In this document: one piece after another, positions 43,289 to 52,239 of the stretch | Numbering within the stretch: position 1 is the stretch's first letter | Layout: each line of letters opens with the position of its first letter | NCBI GenBank assembly: GCA_038243395.1 | Contig: JBBSRC010000006.1 | Coordinates: forward strand, 17,141-81,140 | From: Gelidibacter sp038243395 | Lineage (GTDB): Bacteria; Bacteroidota; Bacteroidia; Flavobacteriales; Flavobacteriaceae | Direction of reading: 5' to 3' | Length of the DNA: 64,000 nt | Notes under the pieces: model-generated | Told to the model about the DNA's origin: nothing | The model's input: the letters and a program-made list of their open reading frames with translations, nothing else | Databases searched by the model: none | Program-made: the position numbers and the translations under genes

Positions 43289-44173
43289 ATGAACAACAAA
43301 TTGCACATATTTAAAGTTGTGGCCGAACATTTAAGTTTTACCAAAGCTTCTGAGCGGCTTTTCATTTCGCAGCCTGCGGTTTCAAAAACTATAAAAAATT
43401 TAGAAGAATCTTATAAAAGCAATTTCTTCATCAGAAGACGAAACTCTATTGAACTTACGGAAGATGGAAAGGCTTTTTTAATATATGCCGATCGCATTTT
43501 AAGTGTTTTTGACGAAATGGAGCAGCGGTTTCTCCACTTGAAAGATGCCTTGCCAGAAAAAATCTATTTTGGAGTAAGCACGACGGCAGCTAATTATATC
43601 ATTCCTAAAATTCTAGCCAAATTCAGTACCCAGCATCCACAAGTGCAATTTGAGATCACAAGTGGAAATTCAGAAGAGATAGAAGGTCTTATTTTAAATG
43701 AACATCTCAATTTTGGAATAACTGAGGGTAAACACACCAACAAACAGTTGCATTTTAAAAAATTTATTAAAGATGAAATAGTGCTGGTTACTAATGTGCG
43801 AAATGTATCGCTCAAGAATAATACTATTGATAAATTGGTTTTAAAACAACTTCCTTTATTGGAAAGAGAATTGGGTTCGGGAACAAGAGACGTTATATAC
43901 GAGATTTTAAAGGAAAACGATATTACCAATCTCAACACTATATTACACCTAAACAGTACGGAGGCCATTAAAAATTATTTGTACCATTCTGACAGTTATG
44001 CTTTTTTGTCAATCCATTCATTAACAGAAGATTTGATCAATAACAGACTAAAGATTATCGATATTAAAGATATCAGTATGGAGCGTTGGTTTTATTTCGT
44101 ATCCAGAACAGGCTTTAACTCTAAAGTTATGGAATATTTCGAAAAGTTTGTAACGTCCAATTATAACTTTTAG
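43289..44173 (+). CDS. LysR-family transcriptional regulator
   Basis: 294 residues. N-terminal winged helix-turn-helix ('LSFTKASERLFISQPAVSKTIKNLEE') and a periplasmic-binding-like effector domain. Starts one base after the O-methyltransferase stop. The next gene is a YeiH-type transporter; LysR-YeiH pairs are frequent, so it probably controls that gene. Confidence 0.93.
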   Translation: MNNKLHIFKVVAEHLSFTKASERLFISQPAVSKTIKNLEESYKSNFFIRRRNSIELTEDGKAFLIYADRILSVFDEMEQRFLHLKDALPEKIYFGVSTTAANYIIPKILAKFSTQHPQVQFEITSGNSEEIEGLILNEHLNFGITEGKHTNKQLHFKKFIKDEIVLVTNVRNVSLKNNTIDKLVLKQLPLLERELGSGTRDVIYEILKENDITNLNTILHLNSTEAIKNYLYHSDSYAFLSIHSLTEDLINNRLKIIDIKDISMERWFYFVSRTGFNSKVMEYFEKFVTSNYNF

Positions 44174-44247
44174 TTATCTAGAACCAATATATAATTTGCT
44201 TATAGGTTATAATTAAATTTTAATTTTGTGTCATTAATTCAAACGAC

Positions 44248-45168
44248 ATGAAATCTAATATATCTAAAATAATTTTCTTTATCCTTATTTCGGTGGCACT
44301 CTTCGGATTTGTAAGCAGTCCGATAGCATTGCTTTCAGGGTTTTTATTAACTTTTATCTTTGGCAATCCTTTTTTAAATCAAACTCAGAAAACCATTCAA
44401 ATATTATTGAAAGTTGCAGTGGTCGGTTTGGGATTTGGGATGTTTATTAAAGAAACCCTCGAAACGAGCAAGGAGGGATTAAGCTTGACGTTCTACTCTA
44501 TTATATTGACCGTAACTTTAGGGATTTTAATGACCAAATCACTAAAATTGGATCGAAAATTAGGACACCTCATCACTTCAGGAACTTCTATTTGCGGTGG
44601 TAGCGCGATTGCGGCAATTTCGCCAGTAATCAAAGCCGATGGTAAAACCATCAGTTTGGCTTTAGGCGTTGTGTTTTTACTTAATTCGATTGCGCTTTTG
44701 ATATTTCCACCTATAGGTCATTTTTTAAACTTGACCCAAGACCAGTTTGGTTTGTGGGCTGCGATTGCCATTCATGACACCAGTTCAGTGGTGGGTGCTG
44801 CAATGAGTTACGGTGATGAAGCTTTAAGAATTGCCACAACGGTTAAACTTTCCCGAACTTTATGGATCATTCCACTGTCAATTTTCTCGATGTTTTTGTT
44901 TAAAACGAAAGGTCAAAAAATAAAAATCCCTTATTTTATCCTACTGTTTCTTTTGGCAATTATTATTAACAGCTATGGCGTACTTCCAACAGTAATTACC
45001 AGTAACATTGTATTAATCTCAAAGCGTTTGTTGATAGTTAGCTTATTTTTGGTCGGATCAACCATTTCAATTAGAGATTTAAAACAAACTGGGTTCACAC
45101 CTATCGTATTTGCCCTATCTATTTGGATTTTTATCTCCATTTTCTCATTGGTTTACATTACATACTAA
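44248..45168 (+). CDS. YeiH/UPF0324 family membrane transporter
   Basis: 306 residues, about nine to ten membrane helices. 'GTSICGGSAIAAISPVIKA' and 'AIAIHDTSSVVGAAMSYG' are the two signature loops. The family is named putative sulfate exporter (YeiH; some members linked to sulfolactate/sulfite); substrate not proven. Preceded by its LysR regulator. Confidence 0.9.
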   Translation: MKSNISKIIFFILISVALFGFVSSPIALLSGFLLTFIFGNPFLNQTQKTIQILLKVAVVGLGFGMFIKETLETSKEGLSLTFYSIILTVTLGILMTKSLKLDRKLGHLITSGTSICGGSAIAAISPVIKADGKTISLALGVVFLLNSIALLIFPPIGHFLNLTQDQFGLWAAIAIHDTSSVVGAAMSYGDEALRIATTVKLSRTLWIIPLSIFSMFLFKTKGQKIKIPYFILLFLLAIIINSYGVLPTVITSNIVLISKRLLIVSLFLVGSTISIRDLKQTGFTPIVFALSIWIFISIFSLVYITY

Positions 45169-45638
45169 TAATTTTTCGTACGTGAATTAAAATTGAAGTT
45201 TGAAACTACTCTTTATGGAACATTGTTGACGCAGATTGTTTATGATTAGAATATTTTTTAATAAATCTTCTTGTGTTTCTTATCTTCAACCTTAGAAACG
45301 CAAGATTGCATCATTAGCCACGTTCTTCTGAACTACAAGTGCAACTAACGACTTAATCCAAGTTAGCCGCATTATCACGACATCTTTATATGAAAATTAA
45401 CCTTTTGTTTTAAAGCTATTTAGAAAAAGTATAAATAATAAATATCCTTGAAGTCTTCGTTATGAACGGGACCGATACTTTCAGCAAACCAGTTTTAAAA
45501 ACCGATATGGAAAAAATTCTGACTCACTTCTATGGACTAAAATTTAAAATTTGTCATAAATAACGATTAGAACTTGTGAAAATGTATTTTCTTTAATATT
45601 TTGAATCTCTGAAGAAATACGAAAATCAATCCTTTTTT
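45169..45638. other. 470-base gene-free stretch
   Basis: A+T-rich. Contains gtttct/agaaac (about 45277-45299) and a 33-residue ATG frame (45462-45563) without recognisable family. Probably the control region of the channel gene; no clear promoter. Confidence 0.5.
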
Positions 45639-46742
45639 ATGATATTAAAAATCAACACTTCCATAATATACCCTCTGTTTTTTGCAATTATCATTTTTGT
45701 TACTCCACTTCATGCGCAAAATGTCAAAGATTCTACATCTTCGGCAGCACTATTAGTTGGTGTTGTGGGTAACGAACCCTTTGTATTTGAAAAAAATTCC
45801 TCAACCAAAGGAATAGCCATAGAAATATGGGAAGATATAGCCAAAAAGAAATCGTGGGACTATAATTATAAGACATTCGATACCGTGGAAAACGCTTTGC
45901 GTAGCCTAGATAAAGGCGGATTGGACGTGGTGGTCGGTCCCATAAGCATTACTTCCCAACGTCTTGAATATATGCGTTTTTCGCAACCTTTTTACAATTC
46001 TAGTTTAGCTATTGTTTCTCGTGTCGACGAATTGAGCCTCTGGCAAAAGGTTAAACCACTTTTTAGCATTAAATTATTATTTGCCGTTGGAATCTTCCTG
46101 GTTATTTTGGCAATGGTAGGAACTTTGCTCTGGTTGGCAGAACGTAAAAGATCTCCTGATCAGTTTCCGGCTAAACCCATTGATGGTATCGGAACCGGTA
46201 TGTGGCTTGCTATCGTAACCATGAGTACGACTGGGTATGGCGACAAAGCACCTATTACTTTATGGGGCCGAATTATAGCAGGAAGCTGGATGATCATTTC
46301 CATTATTTTTGCTACTTCAATGGTAGCTGGTATTGCCAGCACACTTACCCTCACGTCAATGGGAACTTCAACCATCTCGAATATTGAACAATTATCTGGG
46401 CGTAAAGTGGCCACCATCGCGGCATCGCCTTCCGAGGCTTTTTTGAAGGAATATAAGGCAACAATTACGGGCGTCAACAATCTTACCGATGCGATGTCAA
46501 AATTAAAAAACAAGGAGGTGGATGCTGTCGTGTATGACCGACCGCAGTTGTTGTATTATATGAAGAATCATAAAGATGAAGACCTGTTTATCGCAAAAGC
46601 CGAATATTTCAAACAAGGTTATGGTTTTGCATTTCCTTCGGATTCAAAGCTTATTTATGATGCTAATCGCGTGTTATTGGAGTTGGCGGAAAATCACGAA
46701 ACAGAAGCTATTGTGCATTACTATTTAGACAGGGATGAATAA
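45639..46742 (+). CDS. Glutamate-receptor-like potassium channel (GluR0 type)
   Basis: 367 residues. Signal peptide (1-26), ligand-binding lobe S1 (about 35-130), membrane helix (145-166), pore loop with K+ filter 'TTGYGD' (197-202), second membrane helix (211-235), lobe S2 (about 248-350). This is the layout of prokaryotic ionotropic glutamate receptors. The alpha-carboxylate-binding Arg (R108 in 'SITSQRL') and the amine-binding Asp (D300 in 'VVYDRP') are both present, so an amino acid ligand is likely. Four subunits would form the channel. Alone in its transcription unit. Confidence 0.9.
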   Translation: MILKINTSIIYPLFFAIIIFVTPLHAQNVKDSTSSAALLVGVVGNEPFVFEKNSSTKGIAIEIWEDIAKKKSWDYNYKTFDTVENALRSLDKGGLDVVVGPISITSQRLEYMRFSQPFYNSSLAIVSRVDELSLWQKVKPLFSIKLLFAVGIFLVILAMVGTLLWLAERKRSPDQFPAKPIDGIGTGMWLAIVTMSTTGYGDKAPITLWGRIIAGSWMIISIIFATSMVAGIASTLTLTSMGTSTISNIEQLSGRKVATIAASPSEAFLKEYKATITGVNNLTDAMSKLKNKEVDAVVYDRPQLLYYMKNHKDEDLFIAKAEYFKQGYGFAFPSDSKLIYDANRVLLELAENHETEAIVHYYLDRDE

Positions 46743-46811
46743 ATCAGAATAAGATAACCATAATTACAGCAGTCGTACTTTGAGAAAGGAAAACACATGG
46801 AGGTAGAAAAG

Positions 46812-47102
46812 CTACAACTTTCGTTTTACTGAGCCAATACTTTCTTCAACCTCATCTTTTACTTTCTGAACTTCGTCAGTAAAAGTTTTGGTGTATTCAG
46901 CAGTATCGATTCCATTTTTTTCGGCACTTTTTGTAATCTCAGATTTAAGGTCGTTGGTAGCATCCCTAAGTGTGCGCATGCCCTTACCCATCCCTTTGGC
47001 AATCTCAGGTATTTTATCAGCACCAAAAACCATGACCACCACAAAGAGTATGAACATGATCTCAGTAGTACCTATAAATAAGAATGTAGTTTGTAGTATC
47101 AC
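46812..47102 (-). CDS. tatA: Twin-arginine translocase subunit TatA
   Basis: 96 residues: short N-terminal membrane helix ('EIMFILFVVVMVFGADKIPEIAKGMG', with the FG-hinge), amphipathic helix and a charged tail. Pore-forming part of the Tat export system. GTG start at 47102 gives the usual 'ILQ' N-terminus. A -7 box tatatttg lies only four bases upstream of the GTG (47107-47114, minus strand). No tatC nearby. Confidence 0.92.
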   Translation of the reverse strand: MILQTTFLFIGTTEIMFILFVVVMVFGADKIPEIAKGMGKGMRTLRDATNDLKSEITKSAEKNGIDTAEYTKTFTDEVQKVKDEVEESIGSVKRKL

Positions 47103-47106
47103 AATG

Positions 47107-47114
47107 CAAATATA
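47107..47114 (-). promoter_or_regulatory. -7 box directly ahead of tatA
   Basis: tatatttg on the minus strand, four bases ahead of the GTG start. If used, the transcript would start at or just after the start codon, so the mRNA would be leaderless. Confidence 0.4.
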
Positions 47115-47229
47115 GTGAGATGTTTTGAATACAATAAAAAAGGGGACTGTTAAATTACCCGAAGTTTTTAGTTAAAGTTTGATGGTAAATTCCTTCAGTC
47201 TGATTTTCAGTTTTTTGAATATCTTTAGT

Positions 47230-48000
47230 CTACTTTTTTTGTGTTTGTAAAATAGTTTCAAAAACTTTTAATTTTGCTTTCAAAAACTCAAAAGTAACCA
47301 TATCATTTTTGCTTTTACAAAGATTTTCAAACTCAGGATCATCTTGGCAATAATAGAAAAACTCCAATTTACTTCCTTCTTCTAAATCAAAATCACTAAA
47401 AAGATCTTCAGAAAATTTAGATTTTATTTTATCGAGACAATCATCAGCTTTCTCCAATTTCACGTGTTCTTTGAGTCGTTTTGTGCGCCCTGTGATAGCA
47501 TTTATAATAAGACCAATGGGAACCAATCCGCCACCTGAAGTAGCTTCATATAAACGTCTTTCGCTTTGAGTCTTAAGTTTTCCTGTGTAACCTGGAATGC
47601 CTAGATCGTAAAAATCCAATTCCCGTTTTAGGTCAGCATAAATAATATCAGCCATTAAATCGCCAGTAAGCACTTTCCCTACTACAACTTCATCCAAAAC
47701 ATTCACTAATTCTTCCAAATACACAGGCATTTGCTTGGATGCGATCATAAATTTTGTGACCATAATTTCTTTAGGTTGATAAGAAATGCCTGAAAATAGT
47801 ATGGTATCATTCAATTTTGCTGGAATAATAAATTCGCCATTAGCATTCGAAATAGAAAATCGACTGGCCGATTTATTGATGATGTGAATCCCATCCACCT
47901 CAACTGCCGCACTAATCTTTCCTTTGATATCAACAGACTGTGCACGGACATTTAAAATCCCAAACAATAGCAACAGAATAAAAATCAGACTATTTCTCAC
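47230..48000 (-). CDS. CarboxypepD_reg-like protein, copy 3 of 3
   Basis: 256 residues. Signal peptide (1-20), then a carboxypeptidase regulatory-like beta-sandwich ('VDIKGKISAAVEVDGIHIINKSASRFSISNANGEFIIPA', 'DTILFSGISYQPKEI') and a helical C-terminal domain with 'LDEVVVGKVLTGDLMADI' and 'FYDLGIPGYTGK'. Family common in Bacteroidota; no known role for this stand-alone type. GTG start three bases behind the would-be end of copy 2. Last gene of a three-paralog operon. Confidence 0.85.
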   Translation of the reverse strand: MRNSLIFILLLLFGILNVRAQSVDIKGKISAAVEVDGIHIINKSASRFSISNANGEFIIPAKLNDTILFSGISYQPKEIMVTKFMIASKQMPVYLEELVNVLDEVVVGKVLTGDLMADIIYADLKRELDFYDLGIPGYTGKLKTQSERRLYEATSGGGLVPIGLIINAITGRTKRLKEHVKLEKADDCLDKIKSKFSEDLFSDFDLEEGSKLEFFYYCQDDPEFENLCKSKNDMVTFEFLKAKLKVFETILQTQKK

Positions 48001-48002
48001 TC

Positions 48003-48801
48003 TTAAATTTTATTTTGGAGATTCGATTTAAAACTGATCAATTTTTCTTAAAGAAATTCCAAGGTTTTAAAATCGTTGTTAATTATACAAAGCGTATCAA
48101 ATTGTGAATCATCTGCACAGAAATGGAAAAACTCAGCTCTATGTCGCTCGTCCAAAAAATGCGCTCTAAATAAAATTTCAGAAAGATTGAACTTGGTTTT
48201 ATCAATACAAATATCTTGGTTTTCAAGATGAACCCTGGTTTTTAGTTCTTTGGTTCTTCCCGAAATAGCATTAAAAATTGGGTCCAATTCAAGCGATCCT
48301 ACTAATAAACCCAACAAATGAATGGGATTAAAATCTCCTGCCGTAAATAACCTGTTTTCACTGAGGGTTTTTGGTTTGCCTGAATATCCCGGAATTCCCA
48401 AATCATAAAAGTTGATGGTACGTTCCACACCTGAATTGGCGAGGTCAGAACTTAAATCGCCCGTCAGTATTTTACCTACCACAACTTCATCCAAAGCATT
48501 AATTTTCTCAGTAAGATAAAGGGTCAAGGATTTCGAAGTAATCATAGACTGACTAACTATCACTTTTTTCAATTCGTAAATAACTCCTGGAAACACCAAA
48601 GTATCATTTAATTTTTACTGGCATTGAAAATCCGCCCTTACGGTTTGAAATGGTAAATGTATTGGAATTATTATTGAGAATATGAATTCCTTCCACCTCA
48701 TCATTCGCCGAGATTTGACCTTTGATGTTGACCGTTTGGGCAAGCATAAAGTGAGTTCCATAGACCATGAAAACAGAATATAAGAACTTATTTCTTCCCA
48801 C
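48003..48801 (-). pseudogene. CarboxypepD_reg-like protein, copy 2 of 3, inactivated
   Basis: Two lesions compared with the intact copies. First, one extra base in a 5-A run (coding strand, near 48616): removing it turns 'MPVKIK-stop' into 'MPVKLNDTLVFPG', matching 'IPAKLNDTILFSG' of copy 3. Second, a TAA at 48048-48050 where copy 3 has a Lys codon; reading on gives 'EKLISFKSNLQNKI' to a stop at 48003, which matches the C-terminus of copy 3. Repaired length about 265 residues. GTG start 14 bases inside the end of copy 1. Confidence 0.88.
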
Positions 48802-49600
48802 TTTCCTTTGCTAAAAACTCTTTACTTTTAACACTGATAAATTCTAAAAATTGAAATTCTTTTCCGGAATTCAGGAGTGAAAAATCAATGCCTTGGTCTT
48901 CTACATAATCTACAAAAGCATCAACTTTATTGGCAGGAATATTGAAATTTTCGACTAAAAACTTAGTACTATAAAGGTCTGTAAATACCTGATTAGAATC
49001 TTCAGTACCCATTACTTCTATATCTTTGTTCTTTTTAGAATTGAAAATTGGTCTCAGAAACAAGTCCACAATCCCGATGACATTTAAACCATAAGGAATA
49101 TCATTACCGGTTTTGGTCATGGCAACGTTGACTACTTTTGATTTGTAATCATCAGGAAATTCATACTCACTCATGTTTGCCAATCCGAAGTAAATAGCAT
49201 CCAAATCGGGATTAAATGTTTTGACGCTTTCAATATCTACCAATAAATTACCGGTAAGATCGTAAGGCAGAATAACTATTTCGTCCAGCTTATTTATTTT
49301 TTCCACTAAAAAAACCGTCATATTTTTCGTTATGATGATGTTCTTATCAATGGTCACTGAAAAACTTTGAAACTGTAAGGCTCTAAATTCAATAATATCA
49401 TTTAGGGCTACCTTGATCTTAAAAAAACCTTTTTCATCCGTCAAGGTCCCGTTTTTGGCCGAAGTATTATATACGGTTATACCTTCCAAGTCATCACTGT
49501 CAACGATGATCTTTCCCGAAATTTCAACACGTTTTATGTTTTGCGCCGTCACAAAGAGCAAAGGCGAAAGAAGAAATAAATAAAGTAAAGCTGTTTTCAT
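48788..49600 (-). CDS. CarboxypepD_reg-like protein, copy 1 of 3
   Basis: 270 residues, signal peptide 1-19, beta-sandwich domain ('VEISGKIIVDSDDLEGITVYNTSAKNGTLTDEKGFFKIKVALND') and the same helical C-terminal domain as the other copies but more diverged ('LDEIVILPYDLTGNLLVDI'). First gene of the operon (ATG 49600). Confidence 0.85.
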   Translation of the reverse strand: MKTALLYLFLLSPLLFVTAQNIKRVEISGKIIVDSDDLEGITVYNTSAKNGTLTDEKGFFKIKVALNDIIEFRALQFQSFSVTIDKNIIITKNMTVFLVEKINKLDEIVILPYDLTGNLLVDIESVKTFNPDLDAIYFGLANMSEYEFPDDYKSKVVNVAMTKTGNDIPYGLNVIGIVDLFLRPIFNSKKNKDIEVMGTEDSNQVFTDLYSTKFLVENFNIPANKVDAFVDYVEDQGIDFSLLNSGKEFQFLEFISVKSKEFLAKESGKK

Positions 49601-49802
49601 AGGATTAAATTTTAGTTATACTGCTAAAGAAAGAATGAACTCTCTTAATTAAATTCTAAAGCCTGATTAAACTTTTGTTAAAGTGGCAGATTACTTAAAT
49701 TTACGACAAAATAATAGAGCATCCCGTTCTTACATCCGAATTAAGGATGTTTCTTACAAAAAATTACATCAAATTAAGATCGACATAGCTTAAAATTGAC
49801 TT

Positions 49803-50510
49803 ATGACACAAATGATTATTGCCAGCACCTCTACCTTACACGGTAGCGGTTATTTAGACTATCTGCTAGAAGAATTGACTTTCTTTTTCAAGGATACGGA
49901 TACTATTCTTTTTATTCCTTACGCACGACCTGGAGGCATCAGTCACGAGGAATACACTCAAAAAGTCCAAGAAGCTTTTTCAGAAATCGGAAAACAAGTT
50001 AAGGGCATTCATGAATTTGAGAATCCTAAAGAGGCTTTAAAATCAGCCAAAGGAATTTTTGTTGGCGGTGGAAACACTTTTGTTTTAGTCAATCAACTGT
50101 ACAAAAACGACTTAATTAGCACCTTGCAAGATGTCATTCGTAATGGAACACCCTATTTTGGCACAAGCGCAGGCAGCAATATTTGCGGACTAACCATGAA
50201 CACCACTAACGATATGCCCATTGTTTATCCACCAAGTTTTAAGACTTTAGGGATGGTGCCGTTTAATATCAATCCGCACTATTTAGATCCAAAGAAAAAA
50301 AGCAAACATATGGGAGAAACGAGAGAAACACGCATCCAAGAATTTCACGCCTATAATTCACAACCTGTTGTCGGACTTAGAGAAGGCAGTTGGCTTGAGG
50401 TTAATGGCGATAATATTTATTTGGAAGGTGAATTGAATGCGCGAATTTTTGAATATAACAAAGCACCTTATGAAGTGGAGACGGGGACGGATTTGAGTGG
50501 GCTGAAATAG
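49803..50510 (+). CDS. pepE: Dipeptidase E (alpha-aspartyl dipeptidase)
   Basis: Serine peptidase of family S51 that splits N-terminal aspartyl dipeptides. 235 residues. Nucleophile S122 in 'FGTSAGSNIC', 'GIFVGGGNTFVLVNQL', and His in 'NPHYLDP'. ATG start. The 3' side is the repeat array. Confidence 0.92.
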   Translation: MTQMIIASTSTLHGSGYLDYLLEELTFFFKDTDTILFIPYARPGGISHEEYTQKVQEAFSEIGKQVKGIHEFENPKEALKSAKGIFVGGGNTFVLVNQLYKNDLISTLQDVIRNGTPYFGTSAGSNICGLTMNTTNDMPIVYPPSFKTLGMVPFNINPHYLDPKKKSKHMGETRETRIQEFHAYNSQPVVGLREGSWLEVNGDNIYLEGELNARIFEYNKAPYEVETGTDLSGLK

Positions 50511-50871
50511 AGGGGTTAGAGGTTAAAACATAGAGGATAGACTTTAGAGTGGATAAATATGCAGCACGTTTAAAAATCATAAATTGTCTCCGTGTATGTG
50601 TGTGAATCTCTGTGTAATAACATTCCGTAAGAATCCTTGTCAAACTAATACAATTTCTCAGCGTATCTCTGTGAATCCTCCGTGCATCTCCGCGTAAAAG
50701 CAATTCGTGAAAATCTGTGAAATCCGTGTCACAAAACAACTTCTTATTTTATAATTTACTTTGTATTTCTAAAAGAAACTAATTCAATTTTCTCCGCGTG
50801 CCTTTGTGAATCCTCCGCGCATCTCTGTGTAATAACCATAAGTCTAAACCGTGTCTAAACCGCCTCCAAGC
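50511..50871. repeat. Array of 'ctccgcgtatctctgtg'-type repeats without a gene
   Basis: At least three units in the same orientation: 50588-50622, 50655-50700 and 50790-50835, each with 'ctc(c)(g/a)(c/t)g(t/c)' then 'tctctgtg' or 'tttgtga' words and 'gtgtaataac' or 'gcgtaaaag' at the end. Between them lie 'ttcgtgaaaatctgtgaaatccgtg' words. The units match the right arm of the cassette at 56770-57236. The array fills the space between the convergent pepE and GNAT genes. A 112-residue frame on the minus strand here is made of the repeats and is not a gene. Confidence 0.8.
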
Positions 50872-51297
50872 CTAAAATTTCTTCAAAAAATGATACCCCA
50901 GAATCTCAAAACCTTCATTCATATAAAACTTATGTGATGGATAATTTTGCACATACGTATTGAGTTCTACCGCTTGACAACCTTTTTGAGCAGCATAATC
51001 ATAAACACATTTCATGAACTTTTTTCCAAGACCTTTTCTTCGATATCCATCCTCTATAAAAACATGATCGATTTCTACACTTCTGCCAGAATAATGACGT
51101 GTACAAAACCACATACCTGCAATTCCGATTAGTTTCTCACCATCATAAATTGCGGCACACTCATAATTTTGAGTAACCATTTCAGCAAAACGTTGTTTTA
51201 ATATTGCTTCCGACGTTTTATTATTTGTTAATTTTAGCATAAGCGGAATGATCGAATTTATCTGCGAAGGCTCAATAATTTTAAATGTAATCGGCAT
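50872..51297 (-). CDS. GNAT-family N-acetyltransferase
   Basis: 141 residues. Acetyl-CoA loop 'IEDGYRRKGLGKKFMK' (R/Q-x-x-G-x-G/A), 'AVELNTYVQNYPSHKFYMNEGFEILGYHFLK' end motif. Start at ATG 51297 ('MPITFKIIEP'); upstream frame is not domain sequence. Acceptor unknown. Confidence 0.85.
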   Translation of the reverse strand: MPITFKIIEPSQINSIIPLMLKLTNNKTSEAILKQRFAEMVTQNYECAAIYDGEKLIGIAGMWFCTRHYSGRSVEIDHVFIEDGYRRKGLGKKFMKCVYDYAAQKGCQAVELNTYVQNYPSHKFYMNEGFEILGYHFLKKF

Positions 51298-51486
51298 ACC
51301 TGAAATTTTAGGTAAAAATAAATAAATTCCTTCACAAATAAATTCTTTAATTTTGATTGATTTATAAAACTGTAAAAAGAAGATAAGAGCCAAGACAATT
51401 CGACAAGATCAGTAACTGCCGATTCGCTTTTATAGATGAGCCTCATCAAATAATCTGCCTTTCAATTAAAATATAATGACGTAAAA

Positions 51487-52215
51487 ATGAATAGAAAAGA
51501 CTTTATCAAAACGTCAGTCCTGAGTGGCATCGGTCTGGCTGTTTTGCCACAATTCGCATTTCAATCTTCTCATTTGAGTTATGAAGAACTGATCGGGAAA
51601 GGAAATCCAAATCTTTATGGCAACGGATTTCAATTACGAAAAGAGGCATTTGATGCATTTACCAATATGAAAAATGCGGCACTTAAGGACAATATTTCGA
51701 TCGAAGTGGTCTCGAGCTACCGTAATTTTGCCCACCAAAATAGAATTTGGGAACGCAAATACAAAAGCTTTACCCAGCAAGGTCTTTCGCCGGAAAAAGC
51801 CATCGATAAAATCATCGAATATTCTACAATTCCAGGAACTTCTCGCCATCATTGGGGCACCGATATGGATATTATTGATGCTAATGTCGCCCAGCCAAAA
51901 AATGTATTGAGTCCAAGTCACTTTGAAGGAAAGGGAAGTTTTGTAAAACTTAAAAAATGGATGGATGAAAACTCCAAGGATTATGGCTTTTATTTAGTTT
52001 ACACCAATGAACCTGACCGAAAAGGGTTTAAGTATGAACCTTGGCATTATAGCTTCAAATCGCTTTCACATGGCTATCTACAAGACTACAAAAAATTAAA
52101 TTTAAAAGACATTCTCAACCAAGAATTGCTTTTAGGCCATAACTATTTAACTGAGACTTTTTTGGAGAGGTATTGGAGTACTAATATTATGGATATCAAC
52201 CCGGAACTTTTGTAG
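51487..52215 (+). CDS. M15-family D-alanyl-D-alanine carboxypeptidase (VanY-like)
   Basis: 242 residues, N-terminal export signal (about 1-27). Zn ligands H121 and D128 ('SRHHWGTDMD') and H187 with catalytic E184 ('EPWHYSF'). Trims peptidoglycan stem peptides in the periplasm. The signal begins 'MNRKDFIKTS', resembling but not matching a Tat motif (one Arg only). Confidence 0.88.
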   Translation: MNRKDFIKTSVLSGIGLAVLPQFAFQSSHLSYEELIGKGNPNLYGNGFQLRKEAFDAFTNMKNAALKDNISIEVVSSYRNFAHQNRIWERKYKSFTQQGLSPEKAIDKIIEYSTIPGTSRHHWGTDMDIIDANVAQPKNVLSPSHFEGKGSFVKLKKWMDENSKDYGFYLVYTNEPDRKGFKYEPWHYSFKSLSHGYLQDYKKLNLKDILNQELLLGHNYLTETFLERYWSTNIMDINPELL

Positions 52216-52239
52216 ATTTAAAATGTAAAATCTAAAATA

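Noticed and set aside
45462..45563. 33-residue ATG frame in the gap ahead of the channel gene
   Set aside because: Too short, no terminator or promoter, no similarity that I recognise; kept only as a remark in the gap entry.
50401..50739. Minus-strand frame of 112 residues at the end of pepE
   Set aside because: It overlaps pepE and otherwise consists of translated 'tctccgtg' repeat units; low complexity, no family.
50580..50840. CRISPR array
   Set aside because: The units differ from each other in length and sequence, spacing is irregular, and the spacers are themselves repetitive; no cas gene in the window.
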